In this document: positions 7,387 through 14,387 of the stretch, in pieces
How positions within the stretch are numbered: position 1 is the stretch's first letter
Layout of the letters: each line of letters opens with the position of its first letter
Assembly (NCBI RefSeq): GCF_001757995.1
Contig: NZ_LXLV01000068.1
Coordinates: 1-32,217 of the forward strand
Length of the DNA stretch: 32,217 nucleotides
Reading direction: 5' to 3'
From: Bacillus mycoides
Lineage (GTDB): Bacteria > Bacillota > Bacilli > Bacillales > Bacillaceae_G
The notes under the pieces: generated by a model
Told to the model about the DNA's origin: nothing
The model's database searches: none
What the model saw: the letters and a program-made list of their open reading frames with translations, nothing else
Position numbers and translations under genes: made by a program

Positions 7387-7447
7387 TGTAAATATATCTT
7401 TACAAAATTGTATAATATACCCAAAATAATGTAAGGATATATTTACA
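7387..7447 (-). promoter_or_regulatory. paired TGTAA-N8-TTACA operators around the DUF3267 promoter
   Basis: Two palindromes of the same design, TGTAA-N8-TTACA, lie at 7387-7404 and 7430-7447. Their inner sequence is also similar (ATATATC/GGATATAT). Their centres are 43 bp apart, about four helical turns, so a regulator could contact both on one DNA face or loop between them. The A/T-rich segment between them (TATAATATAC on the plus strand) probably holds the -10 box. The regulator is unknown; none is encoded next door. Confidence 0.6.
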
Positions 7448-7463
7448 TTTATTCTTGAACACA

Positions 7464-7510
7464 TAAAAAAAGAAATCGGCCACTTTACTTCGTAAAGCAA
7501 CCGATTTCTT
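7464..7510 (-). terminator. terminator for ytkD
   Basis: AAGAAATCGG (7470-7479) pairs with CCGATTTCTT (7501-7510). An inner CTTTAC/GTAAAG stem extends it, and seven T residues follow on the minus strand. It overlaps the last codons of the Nudix gene. Confidence 0.85.
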
Positions 7511-7964
7511 CTATATGTTTCATCGTACGCGCTAATACATCATCGCGCATAATAAAGCTAAATTTTCTATCAGTTTTAATATTATCAGGAATGTCTTTTA
7601 ATAAAACAGACCCTTTCGTTTCTTCGTAATGCGTATGCTGCTCTACCGCACTAATTGTTGCAAAATAAATGTTTTTAATGATTATTTTGTCTTTTCCGGA
7701 TACTTTGTATTGCCCTAAGTAAGTTAAATCAGAAACTATGCCGCCGGTTTCCTCATGAACTTCTCGAACTGCCGCTTCTTCCGGTGTTTCCCCGAGTTCT
7801 ACTTTACCACCTGGAAATTCAAGACCACGGCGTAAATGATGCGTTAATAACCATTGATCCCCGTACCGGCATACAACCCAAACATGCTTTGGCTCAGGAG
7901 AAAATGGGTAACGTTCAAACGATAATTGTACAGTGTTGTGGTAATAATCTTTAAATTTGTACAT
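7485..7964 (-). CDS. ytkD: Nudix hydrolase YtkD (159 aa)
   Basis: A complete Nudix box spans residues 53-75 (GX5EX7REUXEEXGU: Gly53, Glu59, Arg67-Glu68, Glu71-Glu72, Gly74), which binds Mg and hydrolyses nucleoside diphosphate-X compounds. The N-terminus (MYKFKDYYHNTVQLSF) and the KHVWVVCR and IIIKNIYFA segments match my memory of B. subtilis YtkD along the whole length (about 158 aa). YtkD hydrolyses (oxidised) nucleoside triphosphates and has been studied as an 8-oxo-dGTPase and in RNA 5'-end processing. GGGGAG precedes the ATG with spacing 7. It is monocistronic. Confidence 0.9.
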   Translation of the reverse strand: MYKFKDYYHNTVQLSFERYPFSPEPKHVWVVCRYGDQWLLTHHLRRGLEFPGGKVELGETPEEAAVREVHEETGGIVSDLTYLGQYKVSGKDKIIIKNIYFATISAVEQHTHYEETKGSVLLKDIPDNIKTDRKFSFIMRDDVLARTMKHIEEIGCFTK

Positions 7965-8048
7965 GCCATTACTCCCCTATTGATGATTACAAGTTTTTCC
8001 TACCACAAATTGTAGCATATTCTCGCTTTTCTGCATAATATTATCCAA

Positions 8049-8366
8049 TTACAATCCATTGATTATTCCCATTTGCGCGACTAATTCTTTCGTTTCATGA
8101 TTCCCTAGATCATAAATCATTTTATATGCTTTTTGTAGTTGTTCATCATATCGATCATTATTCGAATCGTGATGATACTCAACGAATGGAACGTGGGAGC
8201 GTACATACGAACCTAAGTCCTCTTCATACGCTTGATCAAAATACTCTCTTAACTCCGTAATCTCCTCGTCATTTGCATAAATCTCAAAATTATACGTATC
8301 CGCCGTCTTCACTTGCGAAATTTGACCATTTCCAACTGATATATAATATGTTTTTTTATTCTCCAT
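8049..8366 (-). CDS. conserved hypothetical protein (105 aa)
   Basis: The ATG at 8366 (MENKKTYYISVGNGQIS) is preferred since GAAGGGTG lies 4-5 bases upstream; 14 extra in-frame codons lack a ribosome binding site. The protein is soluble and acidic. A beta-strand start is followed by helices rich in Glu/Asp/Tyr (EEITELREYFDQAYEEDLGSY) and a short His-containing segment (VEYHHDSNNDRYD). There is no signal peptide or membrane helix. It lies between ytkD and the divergently read ytzI/DUF3953 operon. I do not recognise a named family. Confidence 0.75.
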   Translation of the reverse strand: MENKKTYYISVGNGQISQVKTADTYNFEIYANDEEITELREYFDQAYEEDLGSYVRSHVPFVEYHHDSNNDRYDEQLQKAYKMIYDLGNHETKELVAQMGIINGL

Positions 8367-8449
8367 GTAACACCCTTCTTTCATCCTTTTAATTTCTATT
8401 GTTTTCATTAATTACAAAATTATGTAAAATAAAGAAAAGGAGGGATTTC

Positions 8450-8599
8450 ATGCTCAAAATATTAATTATCGGAATTATAATCGTACTGATTATATTAGTA
8501 CTCTCCGTTATGACGATTAATAAAGGCTATTCTTACAAACATTCGATTGATAAACCAGAAGATAACCCTTATACAAAAAACAGCAAGGAGGATTCATAA
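8450..8599 (+). CDS. ytzI: YtzI-like small membrane protein (49 aa)
   Basis: AAAAGGAGGG lies 6 bases before the ATG at 8450. The protein is one N-terminal membrane helix (MLKILIIGIIIVLIILVLSV) followed by a polar tail TINKGYSYKHSIDKPEDNP. The KGYSYKHSID segment after the helix is the feature I associate with the short Bacillus YtzI proteins, which are about 50 aa. Function unknown. It is the first gene of an operon-like run: the ribosome binding site of the first DUF3953 gene (AAGGAGG) overlaps its last codons. Confidence 0.7.
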   Translation: MLKILIIGIIIVLIILVLSVMTINKGYSYKHSIDKPEDNPYTKNSKEDS

Positions 8600-8600
8600 A

Positions 8601-8831
8601 ATGCTTCGTATACTTCGCATCATAATCGCACTTACTGTGATAATTATGTCGGCAATTGGGCTCTATACAGGTCAAAATAACTTTCTACCTCTTTCACAAT
8701 TTCTATTAGGTGCTTTAATGTTCCTCATTGCAATTGAACAAATAAAAAAGAAGGATTCAGGAACTGGATTTATTTGTATTGCTGCTGGGGCTTTCATTTG
8801 GATTGTTCTCATCATTACATACATAAAATAG
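8601..8831 (+). CDS. DUF3953-like small membrane protein, array copy 1 (76 aa)
   Basis: The start at 8601 follows AAGGAGG, spacing 9. Layout shared by all copies: a first helix beginning M-L-x-x-x-RI(I/F), a turn, a second helix ending in (I/L)E(E/Q)(I/L)K, a basic/polar loop of 8-10 residues, and a third helix at the C-terminus. Here these read MLRILRIIIALTVI, then FLIAIEQIKKKDSGTG, then IAAGAFIWIVLIIT. The family is known only as a domain of unknown function in Bacilli. It lies one base after the ytzI stop and is probably co-transcribed with it. Confidence 0.75.
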   Translation: MLRILRIIIALTVIIMSAIGLYTGQNNFLPLSQFLLGALMFLIAIEQIKKKDSGTGFICIAAGAFIWIVLIITYIK

Positions 8832-8845
8832 AAGGAGGGTCCTTT

Positions 8846-9076
8846 ATGTTAAAAGGATTTCGAATTACTTTTTCACTTATCACTTTATCTATAGCAATCT
8901 ATAGTTTTATCAGCGGCAACAGAGACATTATGCCTTACATGTTCATTTCCTTAGGATTGATGGCTTTCACTATAGGTCTAGAAGAAATAAAAAAAGACAG
9001 AAAATCTAGCGGCACACTTGCTTTCATGGCTGGTGCTGGTGCTTTATTTCTTAGTTTGTCAGAACTATTCCGGTAA
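8846..9076 (+). CDS. DUF3953-like small membrane protein, array copy 2 (76 aa)
   Basis: ATG at 8846 with GAAGGAGGG, spacing 6; the stop of copy 1 is 14 bases upstream. It begins MLKGFRITFSLITLSI, has the mid-protein IGLEEIKKDRKSSG signature and a third helix MAGAGALFLSLSELF. It has the same length and topology as copy 1 but is well diverged from it, so the duplication is not recent. Function unknown. Confidence 0.78.
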   Translation: MLKGFRITFSLITLSIAIYSFISGNRDIMPYMFISLGLMAFTIGLEEIKKDRKSSGTLAFMAGAGALFLSLSELFR

Positions 9077-9102
9077 ATAGTCTATTTAAAGGAGGTTATA
9101 CA

Positions 9103-9348
9103 ATGCTAACTGGATTACGGATTTTTTTAGCACTTCTCACGCTTCTCGTACTCTCTCTTTGCACTTATTCTCTTATTACCGATAATTTCACACTTCTCCC
9201 ATACATACAATTTACTCTCAGTTGTTTCTTTATTCTTCTAGGAATTAATGAACTGAAATCCGGACGAAAATCAATGAGTATTCCGTGTTTTTTCGTTTCT
9301 AGTCTTATATTCTTCGTTTTAATATCGAACTACTTTCGCTACATGTAG
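9103..9348 (+). CDS. DUF3953-like small membrane protein, array copy 3 (81 aa)
   Basis: ATG at 9103 with AAAGGAGG, spacing 6-7. It begins MLTGLRIFLALLTLLVLSL, has LLGINELKSGRKSMS as its loop signature and a third helix ending YFRYM. It is a few residues longer than the others and carries three Cys residues. A 78-bp gap follows, the widest in the first half of the array, and could contain an internal promoter. Confidence 0.75.
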   Translation: MLTGLRIFLALLTLLVLSLCTYSLITDNFTLLPYIQFTLSCFFILLGINELKSGRKSMSIPCFFVSSLIFFVLISNYFRYM

Positions 9349-9426
9349 CATTAAACTTTAAATACCAACTACGAACTGTTATTACATTGGAGTCTAATTT
9401 AAAAATACAAAAAGGTAGGGGTTAGT

Positions 9427-9660
9427 ATGCTAAAAATATTTCGCATTATATCTGCTCTTATCGTCATCGCTCTCGCTCTATATGGAATGTTTAGAAACCC
9501 GCTTGTTACGATGCCCTATATGCTTATTGCCTTATCTATTATGACTTTCATCATGAGTGCAGAAGAAAAACAGAAAGGAAAGAAAGTACATAGTACACTC
9601 TCCTTCTTTTCTGGCGTATTTACTTTAATCGTTGCTATTATAATTATGATCTCCAGGTAA
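9427..9660 (+). CDS. DUF3953-like small membrane protein, array copy 4 (77 aa)
   Basis: ATG at 9427 follows AAAGGTAGGGG, a weaker ribosome binding site than in the other copies. It begins MLKIFRIISALIVIALALYG, has MSAEEKQKGKKVHS as the loop signature and a third helix FFSGVFTLIVAIIIM. The helix-loop-helix plan is the same as in the neighbours. Confidence 0.77.
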   Translation: MLKIFRIISALIVIALALYGMFRNPLVTMPYMLIALSIMTFIMSAEEKQKGKKVHSTLSFFSGVFTLIVAIIIMISR

Positions 9661-9689
9661 CTAACTCTTTCTACTTAAAAGGGGCTAAA

Positions 9690-9929
9690 ATGCACATAAA
9701 ACAAATAGAACTAATCATCGTTTTTATTACTTTAATTCTATGTTTATACAGCACATTTACAATGAACTTTCAAATCTTTTCATCTATCATTTTGTTTCTC
9801 TTTAGTTTGTATGGCATTTTAGTAGGAATTGAGACGATTCAAAAGCAGTAAAAGCAAATTGGAGCTATTAGCATCGGTTTAAGTATGTTTACCATTATTT
9901 TTTTTATCCCATTTATACTGTTCTTCTAA
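9690..9929 (+). pseudogene. DUF3953-like array copy 5, interrupted by an in-frame stop
   Basis: AAAAGGGG precedes ATG 9690. The frame reads MHIKQIELIIVFITLILCLY and continues to GIETIQKQ, then hits TAA at 9849-9851 exactly where the other copies have the polar loop. The same frame continues (KQIGAISIGLSMFTIIFF...) for another 25 codons to TAA 9927-9929. That total, 78 residues plus one stop, matches the family length and restores the third helix. A single nonsense change is therefore enough to explain it. The ribosome binding site of copy 6 overlaps the distal stop, as expected if the frame was once whole. A 53-aa two-helix product could still be made. Confidence 0.75.
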
Positions 9930-9942
9930 GGAGGATTTCGTA

Positions 9943-10170
9943 TTGAAAAATATTCGCATTATACTAGCAACTATTGCCCTCATTCTCGCTCTACTTAGCC
10001 TCTTTGCAAATCTCACTGTACTTTTACCCTACGTATTTAACCTTTTAAGTATTATGTTTATCTTTTTTGCAATTGATGAATTGAAGCAACAGCAAAAAGC
10101 AAAAGCATTTGTTTATTTTCTCGTTTCCGCTGCTATTTTATATGTTGGAGTATCTAGTATACTTTCATAA
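9943..10170 (+). CDS. DUF3953-like small membrane protein, array copy 6 (75 aa)
   Basis: The TTG start at 9943 follows TAAGGAGG with spacing 8. The protein begins MKNIRIILATIALILALLSL, has FFAIDELKQQQKAKA as the loop signature and a third helix VSAAILYVGVSSILS. It is the last copy and is followed by the terminator at 10203-10228. The TTG start with a strong ribosome binding site suggests moderate translation. Confidence 0.77.
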   Translation: MKNIRIILATIALILALLSLFANLTVLLPYVFNLLSIMFIFFAIDELKQQQKAKAFVYFLVSAAILYVGVSSILS

Positions 10171-10202
10171 AAAGAAGAGCATGTTTTCTCTTAACAAAAT
10201 AA

Positions 10203-10228
10203 AAAACTGCCCTTTCACAGGCAGTTTT
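10203..10228. terminator. bidirectional terminator between the DUF3953 array and luxS
   Basis: AAAACTGCC (10203-10211) pairs with GGCAGTTTT (10220-10228) across an 8-nt loop. T-rich sequence follows on the minus strand (luxS side) and a shorter T-run on the plus strand. It closes both convergent units. Confidence 0.85.
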
Positions 10229-10232
10229 CACT

Positions 10233-10706
10233 TTATCCAAACACTTTCTCAAGTTCATCTTTATCTTGGCTTAACCAGAAGTTCATTAAGCGTTGTGCTC
10301 CTTCTAAGTCATGAAGCTTCGCTTGGCCACATTGTGTTTCATTTGCAGCTGGAATTTCTGTAATTTGAACCGCGTCTTTTAATGTTAGTTCTAATAAATC
10401 AATGATTTCTCGAACCGTCGGTGTTCCGCTAACAACAAGATAATATCCTGTTTGGCAACCCATTGGTGAAATATCGATAATATCAAAATGCGGATAACGA
10501 TCAATATATTTACGTAAATTAAATGCTAATAAATGTTCTAACGTATGAATAACATCTGGTTTCATTGCTTGTTTATTCGGTTGGCAAAAACGAATATCAA
10601 ATTTATTTACAATACCGTCACTACCTACATTGTGGACTCCGCAATGTCTTACATAAGGCGCCTTTACAATCGTATGGTCTAATTCAAAGCTTTCTACTGA
10701 TGGCAT
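10233..10706 (-). CDS. luxS: S-ribosylhomocysteine lyase LuxS (157 aa)
   Basis: LuxS splits S-ribosylhomocysteine into homocysteine and DPD, the precursor of autoinducer AI-2, in the activated methyl cycle in the cytoplasm. The metal site is intact: His54 and His58 in HTLEHLL, and Cys126 in ETQCGQ. The catalytic Cys84 is in [10 protein letters not shown] and Glu57 is present. Length and sequence are full for the family. GGGAGAG precedes the ATG at 10706. A perfect 11-bp inverted repeat lies about 28 bp upstream of the start (10734-10763). It is monocistronic and convergent with the DUF3953 array. Confidence 0.98.
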   Translation of the reverse strand: MPSVESFELDHTIVKAPYVRHCGVHNVGSDGIVNKFDIRFCQPNKQAMKPDVIHTLEHLLAFNLRKYIDRYPHFDIIDISPMGCQTGYYLVVSGTPTVREIIDLLELTLKDAVQITEIPAANETQCGQAKLHDLEGAQRLMNFWLSQDKDELEKVFG

Positions 10707-10733
10707 ACAACATCTCTCCCGCTTTTAATTTAA

Positions 10734-10763
10734 TTCCGTTATATCCAATATGATATAACGGAA
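10734..10763. promoter_or_regulatory. 11-bp perfect inverted repeat between luxS and yidD
   Basis: TTCCGTTATAT (10734-10744), 8-nt spacer, ATATAACGGAA (10753-10763). It lies in the divergent promoter region, close to the luxS start on the minus strand. There is no T-run on either side, so it is more likely an operator or leader hairpin than a terminator. The binding protein is not known. Confidence 0.55.
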
Positions 10764-10794
10764 ATCCACATTAGTAAAGTATTATGTACAGTCG

Positions 10795-10803
10795 TGCTAT
10801 AAT
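10795..10803 (+). promoter_or_regulatory. extended -10 promoter element for yidD
   Basis: TGCTATAAT is a perfect TATAAT with the TGn extension, 32 bp before the yidD start codon. No clear -35 hexamer is seen at 17 bp, consistent with an extended -10 promoter. Confidence 0.55.
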
Positions 10804-10834
10804 ACTTTAAGACTATGCTGAAAAGGAGACCATT

Positions 10835-11071
10835 ATGAAACAGATTTTTATCGGTATTATACGCTTTTATCAAAAGTTCATTTCTCCAATGACACCACCA
10901 ACGTGTCGCTTTCATCCGACTTGCTCTCATTATGGATTAGAAGCGTTTCAAAAACATGGTGCACTCAAAGGATTTTGGCTTACATGTAAGCGTATATTAA
11001 AATGCCACCCTTTCCATCCAGGAGGATTTGATCCTGTCCCAGATAAAAAGGATGACAAAGTAAATTCTTAA
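10835..11071 (+). CDS. yidD: membrane protein insertion efficiency factor YidD (78 aa)
   Basis: A small membrane-associated protein that assists YidC/SpoIIIJ-dependent insertion of membrane proteins. It shows the family pattern: an amphipathic N-terminus ([14 protein letters not shown]), then [19 protein letters not shown] with conserved Cys residues, [19 protein letters not shown] and an acidic/basic tail. The length is typical for the family. AAAAGGAG lies 7 bases before the ATG. Its stop codon overlaps the stop of the convergent carbonic anhydrase gene by 4 bases. Confidence 0.95.
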   Translation: MKQIFIGIIRFYQKFISPMTPPTCRFHPTCSHYGLEAFQKHGALKGFWLTCKRILKCHPFHPGGFDPVPDKKDDKVNS

Positions 11072-11631
11072 TTGTCGTAACCATTCACAACTAAATCTAA
11101 TTTTCCTGTGTCAGGATCTATAACAAGACCGTGAACAGGTACTTCTTCCGGAAGTAACGGATGGTTGCGAAGTATTGACACACTATGTTCTACACTTTCT
11201 TCTACACTAGAGAATCCTTGTAGGAATCTTTCTAAATCGATTCCAGAATAACGAAGTGTATCTAATTTCTCTTCTGTTACGCCGCGCTCTTTCATTTTTT
11301 CAATTGTACTGCTTGCTTGAATTTTTGCCATGCCACAATCATGATGACCGACAACACATACTTCGTCAGCTCCAAGCTCATATACAGCGACTAAAATACT
11401 ACGCATAATACTTCCGAATGGATGCGAAATAACAGCGCCTGCTACTTTAATAATTTTCACATCACCGTTACGCATATTCATTGCTTTCGGTAATAGTTCA
11501 ACAAGACGAGTATCCATACAAGAGATAATTACCATTTTTTTGTTTGGAAATTTTCCTGTTTCATACTCTTCGTATTTTTTCTCTTCAACGAACTTTTCAT
11601 TGTATTGTAAAATCTCTTCTAATGACTTCAT
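11068..11631 (-). CDS. beta-class carbonic anhydrase (YtiB-like, 187 aa)
   Basis: Zinc enzyme interconverting CO2 and bicarbonate, cytoplasmic. Ligands are visible: Cys38 in ISCMDTR, with the Asp40-Arg42 dyad, and His96/Cys99 in GHHDCGM. The size and the short N-terminus fit the type II beta enzymes of Firmicutes, such as B. subtilis YtiB. AGAGGG precedes the ATG at 11631 with spacing 11. A palindrome TACACTA-N6-TAGTGTA lies 27-46 bases before the start and may be an operator. It is convergent with yidD and overlaps it by 4 bases. Confidence 0.93.
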   Translation of the reverse strand: MKSLEEILQYNEKFVEEKKYEEYETGKFPNKKMVIISCMDTRLVELLPKAMNMRNGDVKIIKVAGAVISHPFGSIMRSILVAVYELGADEVCVVGHHDCGMAKIQASSTIEKMKERGVTEEKLDTLRYSGIDLERFLQGFSSVEESVEHSVSILRNHPLLPEEVPVHGLVIDPDTGKLDLVVNGYDN

Positions 11632-11657
11632 AGTTAAAAACCCTCTTTTCTCTCATT

Positions 11658-11677
11658 TACACTACATAGATAGTGTA
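11658..11677 (-). promoter_or_regulatory. palindromic operator candidate upstream of carbonic anhydrase
   Basis: TACACTA (11658-11664), CATAGA, TAGTGTA (11671-11677) is a perfect 7-bp dyad of 20 bp, a common size for a dimeric regulator site. It is too close to the start codon to be a far-upstream activator site, so repression is more likely. The regulator is unidentified. Confidence 0.45.
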
Positions 11678-11772
11678 CCAAAATATGAAAAACTCAAAAA
11701 GGATATTGTTTTATTATAAAAGCAATATATTTTCAGATAACCGACATAATTCTTTCAAAATATACACACAGC

Positions 11773-11816
11773 TTTGTAACAAGTCACACATACTTTACCC
11801 CTATTCTCACTATAAA
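11773..11816 (+). promoter_or_regulatory. putative Fnr-like site and -10 box of cydAB
   Basis: TTTGT-AACAAG-TCACA (11773-11788) matches the Fnr consensus TGTGA-N6-TCACA in 8 of 10 positions, with one perfect half. A TATAAA at 11811-11816 could be the -10 box. With +1 near 11823 the Fnr-like site is centred at about -42, the classical activation position. The assignment is inference; Rex or ResD sites were looked for and not seen clearly. Confidence 0.4.
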
Positions 11817-11854
11817 CTAACTGTAGATAATGTAAAAAGGAGTGAATATTTATT

Positions 11855-13204
11855 ATGTCCGACGTTCTGTTACTGAGTCGTTTTCAATTTGCAATTACTA
11901 TTTTTTATCACTTTTTATTTGTACCTTTGACAATCGGACTTGTTATTTTAGTAGCATGTATGGAAACTCAATACGCCCGCACATTGAATCCAACATACCG
12001 CAAAATGGCAAATTTCTGGGGTAAATTATTTACAATTAACTTCGTAATGGGGATTATAACCGGGATTACGATGGAGTTCCAATTTGGCACAAACTGGTCT
12101 GAGTACTCCAAATATATGGGAGATATTTTCGGATCACCTCTCGCAATCGAAGCACTCGTTGCCTTCTTCTTAGAATCTACTTTCATGGGAATATGGTTAT
12201 TCGGTAAAGACAAAATTTCACCAAAGTTCCGTGCTTTCTGTATGTGGATGGTTGCACTTGGAACAAATATTTCTGCCCTTTGGATTATTACTGCAAACGG
12301 ATTCATGCAAAATCCTGTTGGGTACGTAGTCCGTAACGGACGCGCTGAATTAAATGACTTCTGGGCTCTTGTTACAAATCCATATGCATGGAATATGTTC
12401 TTCCATACTGTAATTAGTTGTTATATTGTCGGTGCTTTCTTCGTTATGGCAATTAGTGCATATCATTTACTACGTAAAAACGAAGTAGAATTCTTCAAAA
12501 AGTCTTTTAAGTTTGGTTTAATGTTAGGATTATTCGCAGCAACTATTACACCTTTTATGGGACACCAATCTGGTGTATCAGCAGCTAAGTATCAACCAGT
12601 AAAAGGGGCTGCAATGGAAGCTGTTTGGGAAACTGGAAAAGGACAAGGCTTCTCAATCATTCAAATTCCTGATGTGAAAAATGAAAAAAACTTTGAACTA
12701 CTTACAATTCCAAAACTCGGAAGTTTCTTCTATACAAACTCATTTGATGGAGAAATTGTTGGTTTAAAAGATATTCCGAAAGAAGATCGTCCAAACGTTA
12801 ACCTCGTGTACTATAGCTTCCGCTTAATGGTTGCGCTTGGCATGTTCTTTATGGCATTAACTTGGTTCGGTTTCTATTTAAACCGAAAAGGAAAACTAGA
12901 AAACTCAAAACGCTATTTAAAAATTACAATGTGGTCTGTCTTACTTCCGTATATCGCAATTAACGCTGGTTGGATCGTTGCTGAAGTAGGTCGTCAACCA
13001 TGGACAGTTTATAAACTAATGCGTACAGCTGAATCTGTGTCACCTATATCAGTTCCACAAATTTGGTTCTCATTAATTAGTTTAATATTGTTCTACACTT
13101 TACTTTTAATTGCAGACGTATACTTAATGCTGAAGTTCGCGAAAAAAGGACCAGCTGCATTAGAAGACCATAATACTGAAGGAGGTACAGCTCATGTCTC
13201 ATGA
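11855..13204 (+). CDS. cydA: cytochrome bd ubiquinol oxidase subunit I (449 aa)
   Basis: Quinol-oxidising, haem-binding subunit of the bd oxidase in the cytoplasmic membrane; it carries out oxygen reduction at low oxygen tension. Multiple membrane helices. His19 (FYHFL) is the haem b595/d ligand position, a second His is in FFHTVISC, and the GRQPW motif near helix 8 is present. The Q-loop is of the short form typical of Bacillus. AAAAGGAGTG precedes the ATG. cydB follows with an 11-bp overlap and its ribosome binding site GGAGGT inside cydA. No cydCD is present in the window. Confidence 0.97.
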   Translation: MSDVLLLSRFQFAITIFYHFLFVPLTIGLVILVACMETQYARTLNPTYRKMANFWGKLFTINFVMGIITGITMEFQFGTNWSEYSKYMGDIFGSPLAIEALVAFFLESTFMGIWLFGKDKISPKFRAFCMWMVALGTNISALWIITANGFMQNPVGYVVRNGRAELNDFWALVTNPYAWNMFFHTVISCYIVGAFFVMAISAYHLLRKNEVEFFKKSFKFGLMLGLFAATITPFMGHQSGVSAAKYQPVKGAAMEAVWETGKGQGFSIIQIPDVKNEKNFELLTIPKLGSFFYTNSFDGEIVGLKDIPKEDRPNVNLVYYSFRLMVALGMFFMALTWFGFYLNRKGKLENSKRYLKITMWSVLLPYIAINAGWIVAEVGRQPWTVYKLMRTAESVSPISVPQIWFSLISLILFYTLLLIADVYLMLKFAKKGPAALEDHNTEGGTAHVS

Positions 13205-14222
13205 TATGCTTGCAGTCATCTGGTTCGGTTTATGGGGCGTAATTTGGACAGTTTACTTCATTCTTGATGGCTACGCACTCGGTAACGGGATGATTTTCCC
13301 ATTCGTTGCGAAAGACCGACAAGAACGAAATCAATTACAAGAAGCTATCGGCCCGTTCTGGGGTGGTAATGAAGTATGGTTGATTACAGCTGGTGGCGCG
13401 ACATTCGCTGCCTTCCCAATCACATATGCAAATATGTTTAGTTACCTATATACGCCACTATTTTTAGTATTACTTGCACTATTTGCTCGTGCCGCTGGAC
13501 TTGAGTTTATGCATAAAGACGATTCACCAATTTGGCAAAAAACTTGTAAATGGGCATTTACAATTGGTAGTTTCCTAATCGCCTTCTTATTCGGTGTTAC
13601 ATTCGCTAACCTATATTACGGACTAGAAATCGGAAAAAACGGTTATGAAGGAAACTTACTTAGCTTACTAAACCATTACGGTATTTTAGGTGGTCTTTTC
13701 TTCACTGCCATATTCGTCGTATCTGGTGCCCTTTGGGTTATGATTAAAACGACTGGTGAAGTATCTGATCGTGCTTATAAAATCGCAAGACCATTTTCAA
13801 TGGCAGCTGCTATCATTTTAGCTATCTTCTATGTCGCAACTGCAAATCGTACAAATTTATTCCAAAACTTTACGGAATATCCTGTACTATTCATTCTACC
13901 AGTACTTGCAATGTTAATGAGTGTACTCGCACTTATTATGGTGTACAAACATAAAATCGGCCTTGCATTCACATTCGTTTGCTTAACAATCGCAATGTTT
14001 ATGACAACTGGCTTTGCAGGTATGTTCCCAAGAATGTTACCATCTCGTATTAACGATGCTTACAGCACAACGTTATACAACGCAGCTGGTAGTCAATTAA
14101 ACTTAAAAATTATGTTCTTCGTTGCAATCGTCATGGTACCAATTGTTATTGGATATCAACTTTGGAGCTACAGTATATTTAAAAATAAAATTCATAAAGA
14201 CTCTGCTAAAGGGTATCACTAA
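13194..14222 (+). CDS. cydB: cytochrome bd ubiquinol oxidase subunit II (342 aa)
   Basis: Partner of CydA with about eight membrane helices. The N-terminus contains WFGLWGVIWTVYFILDGY with the conserved Asp-Gly-Tyr, followed by GPFWGGNEVWLITAGGA, the best conserved segment of the family. The ATG lies inside the last codons of cydA after GAAGGAGG, so the two subunits are translationally coupled. Length is normal. A strong terminator follows 4 bases after the stop (14227-14258). Confidence 0.97.
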   Translation: MSHDMLAVIWFGLWGVIWTVYFILDGYALGNGMIFPFVAKDRQERNQLQEAIGPFWGGNEVWLITAGGATFAAFPITYANMFSYLYTPLFLVLLALFARAAGLEFMHKDDSPIWQKTCKWAFTIGSFLIAFLFGVTFANLYYGLEIGKNGYEGNLLSLLNHYGILGGLFFTAIFVVSGALWVMIKTTGEVSDRAYKIARPFSMAAAIILAIFYVATANRTNLFQNFTEYPVLFILPVLAMLMSVLALIMVYKHKIGLAFTFVCLTIAMFMTTGFAGMFPRMLPSRINDAYSTTLYNAAGSQLNLKIMFFVAIVMVPIVIGYQLWSYSIFKNKIHKDSAKGYH

Positions 14223-14226
14223 GATG

Positions 14227-14258
14227 AAAAAAGACACTTCGTTTGAAGTGTCTTTTTT
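14227..14258 (+). terminator. terminator of cydAB
   Basis: AAAAAAGACACTTC, loop GTTT, GAAGTGTCTTTTTT: a 14-bp perfect stem ending in a T-run, directly after the cydB stop. Confidence 0.95.
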
Positions 14259-14387
14259 ACGTATGATTTTCGATAAGATGTTATATTTCCAATCTAACAA
14301 CTATGATACAGAAGAATCACTAACAGCTCACAGCTAAATTGTATCACACAGCGGACACATCACTTTATGCAATTTTACATATAAAAA

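Noticed and set aside
8049-10170. Toxin-antitoxin or bacteriocin-type array for the small membrane proteins
   Set aside because: The copies share a three-helix plan and one family; no antitoxin, immunity gene or processing motif (such as a double-glycine leader) is seen.
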